DNA of 64,000 nt, taken from Nannocystis pusilla (GTDB lineage: Bacteria; Myxococcota_A; Polyangia; Nannocystales; Nannocystaceae). A program made the position numbers and the translations under genes. The stretch lies in assembly GCF_026626665.1 (NCBI RefSeq), contig NZ_JAPNKE010000002.1, positions 8,762,001 through 8,826,000 on the forward strand, written 5' to 3'. Below, in pieces: positions 63,093 to 64,000 of this stretch. The notes beneath the pieces are model-generated. The model was not told where the DNA came from and searched no databases. It worked only from the letters and a program-made list of their open reading frames with translations. Positions within the stretch are counted from its first letter, which is position 1. The number at the start of each line of letters is the position of its first letter.

Positions 63093-63487
63093 CGGCGGCC
63101 GAGGAGGCCGAGGCGTTCGCGCGCACGGCGACGGCGGTGACGTCGGCGGTGACGCAGGCGATCGCGCAGCTCGAGGCGGTGCTGGCCGCACAGCGCCGCG
63201 GGATCGTGGCCCTGGCCGCGTGCGGCGGGCTCGAGCTGCCGACGCTGCCGGTCAGCACGCCGGCGTTGAGCGAGGATGTCCCGAAGGACATGACCGAAGG
63301 GGCGCCGACGGGCGCGGCCGCAGGAGATCCCGCAGGCCTGGCCCGCGCGGCGCTCTATCAGGTCGCGGCGCACGCGATCGGGATGGCGCTGCACAACGCG
63401 GTGGCGGCCCAGCAACAGCTGAGCGTGCTCGGGCAGGCGGTGGCGGCCCAGGCGGCTGCGCGGGTGCTGGCGGGCCGCGGCGAGTGA
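63089..63487 (+). CDS. Second RebB-like R-body protein
   Basis: This 132-residue protein starts at a GTG that overlaps the stop of the first Reb gene (GTGA). The C-terminal half is RebB-like (AALYQVAAHAIGMALHNAVAAQQQLSVLGQAVAAQAAARVL), but the N-terminal QITDA repeats are missing. It is replaced by an Ala-rich helix (AEEAEAFARTATAVTSAVTQAI) and a flexible link with an exact palindrome (63276-63291). R-body loci usually have several unequal Reb proteins that build one ribbon. A divergent member like this may be the cap or regulator of length. Confidence 0.85.
   Translation: MTAAEEAEAFARTATAVTSAVTQAIAQLEAVLAAQRRGIVALAACGGLELPTLPVSTPALSEDVPKDMTEGAPTGAAAGDPAGLARAALYQVAAHAIGMALHNAVAAQQQLSVLGQAVAAQAAARVLAGRGE
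63276..63291. repeat. Exact palindrome ATGTCC-CGAA-GGACAT in the linker of a reb gene
   Basis: Six-base perfect arms flank the loop CGAA. It encodes DVPKDM in the flexible link between the two parts of the second Reb protein, where protein constraint should be low. Confidence 0.75.
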
Positions 63488-64000
63488 GGGACGAGGACGA
63501 CGACGAGGACGAGGCGATGCCGCGCGCGAGCGTCGAGGCGGCGCTCGCGTGGCTGGCGACGCGGGCGTCGCTGCAGCGAGCGCCGCGAGGGGCGCTGCCG
63601 GGGGCGATCCTGGCGCTGCGCCACCGCCTGGGCCGCGAGCTGCCGGTGAGCCTGGTCGAGTTTCTTGAAGACTATCACTGGCTCGCCACCAACTCGGTGA
63701 CGACGCTGGCGATCGAGGGTAGCGAGCGCCGCACGATCGAGGCGGCGCGCCGGGTGGTCGCGGAGTTCGTGGCGACGACGTGGCGCTCGCTGCCGCAGGT
63801 CGACGCCACCGCGCGCGCGAACGGTGAGGCGCTGCTCGCGTGGATCCCGGTGGTCGAGATCGGTAACCCGCTGCCCTTCGGCAGCGCGCTGTTCCTCGAC
63901 GAGGCGGGCTCGTTCCGCTGGGCCGGGGTGCGCGAGTTCCCGTTCTCCCGCTTCGCCGCCCATTCGACGCCCTCGTTCACGTCTGCGCTGCTGACCACGC
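63484..64000 (+). CDS. Possible SMI1/KNR4-like protein, partial
   Basis: The frame starts at a GTG overlapping the upstream stop and runs to the window edge (172 codons). An ATG at 63517 is the alternative start. The sequence has an acidic lead (RDEDDDEDEAM), then LRHRLGRELPVSLVEFLEDYHWLAT, AWIPVVEIGNPLPFGSALFLDEAGSFRWAGV, as in SMI1/KNR4 proteins, which often act as immunity or scaffold factors. The match is loose. Its place directly behind two reb genes suggests a role in the R-body locus. The C-terminus lies outside the window. Confidence 0.55.
   Translation, partial: MRDEDDDEDEAMPRASVEAALAWLATRASLQRAPRGALPGAILALRHRLGRELPVSLVEFLEDYHWLATNSVTTLAIEGSERRTIEAARRVVAEFVATTWRSLPQVDATARANGEALLAWIPVVEIGNPLPFGSALFLDEAGSFRWAGVREFPFSRFAAHSTPSFTSALLTT

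Overview
The window is about 70% G+C. It looks like chromosomal DNA of a predatory myxobacterium of the Nannocystis/Nannocystaceae type. The evidence is the dense set of exported lipoproteins with Thr/Ser-rich stalks, Myxococcus-type Cys-rich repeats (CGDG...GEECDDG), a fibro-slime domain protein, a DUF1592/DUF1552 pair, a Ser/Thr kinase with a C-terminal membrane anchor and R-body genes. I see no rRNA, tRNA, CRISPR array or intact insertion sequence. The first ~250 bases are only about 45% G+C and hold the end of a foreign-looking AAA ATPase gene.

Layout. 0-2.5 kb (minus): AAA ATPase fragment, then a polyamine pair (deoxyhypusine-synthase-like protein, agmatine deiminase). 2.6-8.4 kb (plus): glycerolipid genes (GlpD, a lipid kinase, an alkyl-DHAP-synthase-like flavoprotein), then a two-gene membrane unit with an HTTM protein. 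8.4-17 kb: a hypothetical protein, a 33-residue peptide, LysR/dehalogenase, a beta-propeller lipoprotein, a GH19 hydrolase and an Hcp-like protein with a signal peptide. 17-25 kb: pdxA-uvrA, a DUF3108 protein, a kinase and a gamma carbonic anhydrase. 25-40.8 kb: surface lipoproteins interleaved with a GNAT protein, ACP + fatty acyl-AMP ligase and an alpha/beta hydrolase. 41-48 kb: Lgt, 5-oxoprolinase, a lipoprotein, and a divergent histone-deacetylase-like protein. 48-62.7 kb: more lipoproteins, including a decayed paralogue cluster, a secreted metalloprotease, a DUF1592/DUF1552 operon and a methyltransferase. 62.7 kb to the end: the start of an R-body (Reb) operon.

Two features cut across the whole window. 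First, a short palindrome with core TGTCC, 4-base loop, GGACA occurs at least 12 times exactly and about 20 more times degenerately. It lies just after stop codons, between convergent genes and also inside genes. A random 10-base pattern would be expected about 0.06 times in 64 kb. Several copies could form tetraloop hairpins, and one site is a tandem array of four. This is the most unusual signal here. Second, about 18 genes are broken by what look like single-base indels, mostly in G or C runs. They leave otherwise well-conserved proteins readable across two frames, so I treat them as probable sequencing errors and annotate through them.
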